DNA from: Dyadobacter sp. MSC1_007
GTDB taxonomy: Bacteria; Bacteroidota; Bacteroidia; Cytophagales; Spirosomataceae
Direction of reading: 5' to 3'
Assembly: GCF_023667495.1 (NCBI RefSeq)
Contig: NZ_JAMOZL010000007.1
Coordinates: forward strand, 372,001-436,000
Length of the DNA stretch: 64,000 nt
Positions 62,687 through 64,000 of the stretch are shown one piece after another (positions within the stretch are counted from its first letter, which is position 1; every line of letters starts with the position of its first letter). The position numbers and the translations under genes were made by a program. The notes under the pieces were generated by a model that was not told where the DNA came from, made no database searches, and worked only from the letters and a program-made list of their open reading frames with translations.

Positions 62687-63061
62687 TTAGACCTGACGGC
62701 GAGTATCGTATACAATTTGATGTCGACTTCCCAACACATAGGCGCGGTTATCGCTGCCCCATTGATCCATCGCATCCATAATGGGAAGAATGCTCTGTCC
62801 GACGCGGGTCAGTGAATACTCCACCCGCGCAGGAACCTCGGCATAAACCTCCTTGTAAATGATGCCATAGGCCTCCAATTCTCTCAAATGCATGTTAATG
62901 ACCCGCAGACTGATCTCCTGTATCTCGCGGTGGAGCGCGCTCGGCCGTTTGATATCCCGGTTCAGGCAATCCAGTATCCAGGCTTTCCATTTGCCGCCAA
63001 TGACTTTGATGGCAACGCTCATCCCGCAGTCGAATGTTTCTGGTATTTTCCTTTCGTACAT
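62687..63061 (-). CDS. HxlR-family transcriptional regulator
   Basis: A 124-residue winged-helix regulator starting MYERKIPETFDCGMSVAIKVIGGKWKAWILDCL, with the family's Cys (C11 region), and the wing EVPARVEYSLTRVGQSI. The ATG at 63061 gives the usual N-terminus; an upstream GTG (63085) is less likely. It is divergent from the dehydrogenase gene at 63256, the common HxlR arrangement with a target oxidoreductase. The ligand is unknown. Confidence 0.92.
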   Translation of the reverse strand: MYERKIPETFDCGMSVAIKVIGGKWKAWILDCLNRDIKRPSALHREIQEISLRVINMHLRELEAYGIIYKEVYAEVPARVEYSLTRVGQSILPIMDAMDQWGSDNRAYVLGSRHQIVYDTRRQV

Positions 63062-63255
63062 ATTGAAAATTGTTGCTTTTGTCACTTTTCAACCCTTAAA
63101 TGGGACAAAATGTTCAAGTGCCGACGTGGCCTGTCAGGGCATGGTGAAAAATTTTTCCCTAACCTGAATCTTTTTTCCCTCATTGATCAATACATCAATC
63201 AAAAATAGTTTTGACCCGAAAATAAAATCTGGTCATAAAGAGAAATAAAAGAAAA

Positions 63256-64000
63256 ATGAAAAAAGAGAAAATTGCTGTAATTGGCTTGGGTGACATGGGC
63301 GCTGTGCTGGCTTCTACATTGTTAAAAGCTGATTATGAGGTTAAGGTCTGGAACCGGACGCCTGAAAAAGCGAAGGCGCTGATTGAAGCGGGTGCGATTT
63401 TGGCAAACCATGTGAAGGAAGCAGTCAATGCGAGTGACATTGTAATCGTATGCCTCACTAATTATGAAGCAGGCAGAAAATTGCTGCAAACCGACGAAAT
63501 AGCGAAGGTGATGCACGGCAAGCTTTTGATTGAATTGAGCACGGGAACGCCAAAAGATGCCCGGGATAACGAAGCCTGGACCAGGAAAAACGGCATCGGC
63601 TACATCGATGGCGCTATACTGGCAACGCCCAGCCAGATGGGCCGACCGGAAACACCCATATTTGTTTCGGGCGCAAAGGCGGATTTTGAGCGGAGTGAGG
63701 AGGTTATCAAAGCGCTGGGTGGCTCCGTCCAGTTTATGGGAGAAGACGCCGGGGCGGCCGCAACCTGGGATTTTGGGTTCTTGTCATGTATGTTCGGGGC
63801 GATGCTGGGCTTTTTCATGGGGCTAAGATTTTCCAGGCAGAGGGAATTCCTGCGGAACAGCTCGGGGGCTTGCTTTTGCAAATTGCACCGGCATTGGGTG
63901 AAATGATCAAATACCAGGGCGATGTCATTGCCTCAGGCCATTACGAAAATCCAGAGAGCTCAGTTGACATTTGCGCCTCGGCGATGAAGCTCATCATGAG
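63256..64000 (+). pseudogene. 3-hydroxyisobutyrate dehydrogenase-like oxidoreductase, frameshifted
   Basis: The first 189 codons encode an NAD(P)-binding 6PGDH-type protein (VIGLGDMGAVLA with the Rossmann glycines at about 9-14; WNRTPEKAKAL; GAILATPSQMG). At the G-run 63819-63822 the frame shifts by one base: downstream, a +2-type frame continues the family (AKIFQAEGIPAEQLGGLLLQ and onward) to the window end. Reading straight gives a stop at 63906. A single missing G in the run (GGGG instead of GGGGG) would explain it; a sequencing error, a real mutation or recoding are all possible. The gene is cut by the window end. Confidence 0.82.

Overview
The window looks like chromosomal DNA of a Bacteroidota bacterium, most likely a Cytophagales/Spirosomataceae member close to Dyadobacter. 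The phylum call rests on a SusC/SusD pair, a secreted dehydrogenase with a type IX secretion C-terminal domain, several TAnnTTTG (-7) promoter boxes, few Shine-Dalgarno sites, and the gene order DUF177-rpmF-plsX-fabH-efp-accB-accC. The genus is an inference from the overall look of the proteins. No rRNA, tRNA, CRISPR array or prophage was seen.

Layout. 1-4.8 kb (minus): a housekeeping fatty-acid/translation operon (YceD-like DUF177, L32, PlsX, FabH, EF-P, AccB, start of AccC) with four REP-like 20-bp palindromes inside it. 4.9-11.3 kb: a sialic-acid/PglD-type acyltransferase, an outer-membrane protein, an M61 peptidase, a TIGR01777 epimerase, an acyltransferase and an M48 lipoprotein peptidase. 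11.6-17.8 kb: a MarR-controlled tripartite RND efflux operon whose two candidate operators are visible. 17.9-20.1 kb: a PIN toxin/antitoxin pair, a small gene with a strongly structured leader, and a HigBA-like pair with a perfect 16-bp palindrome at its start. 20.2-26.9 kb: an NYN/LOTUS protein, a secreted DUF4965 glutaminase-type protein, DsbD and ArgB. 27.6-35.6 kb: an orphan SusC/SusD pair, a heme c/FG-GAP repeat protein and ArgH. 35.6-38.3 kb: a 42-bp tandem repeat, a REP-associated tyrosine transposase (RAYT), an NlpC/P60 lipoprotein and PurM.

38.4-53.3 kb is an envelope region: a PQQ-type sugar dehydrogenase with a T9SS tail, three large FtsX/MacB-type ABC permeases (one translationally coupled to a PadR regulator), two SGNH hydrolases, an outer-membrane protein and a lipoprotein. 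Each of the three permease loci is preceded by the same arrangement: two 16-bp inverted repeats (TGTYCG-N4-CGGACA type) 20-21 bp apart, then, 52-66 bp further on, a sigma-54-like -24/-12 element. This shared regulatory signature is the strongest candidate for an undescribed regulon in the window.

53.4-64 kb: a small exported protein, a parallel beta-helix protein, a di-heme cytochrome c peroxidase, an M19 dipeptidase, a YefM-YoeB module with a visible operator, a Tat-type exported protein of unknown function, an AbiEi/AbiEii module with a 17-bp inverted repeat at its start, and a divergent HxlR regulator/NAD-dependent dehydrogenase pair, the latter frameshifted and cut by the window end. The four toxin-antitoxin-like modules and the many palindromic repeats mark the accessory parts of an otherwise ordinary chromosome segment.
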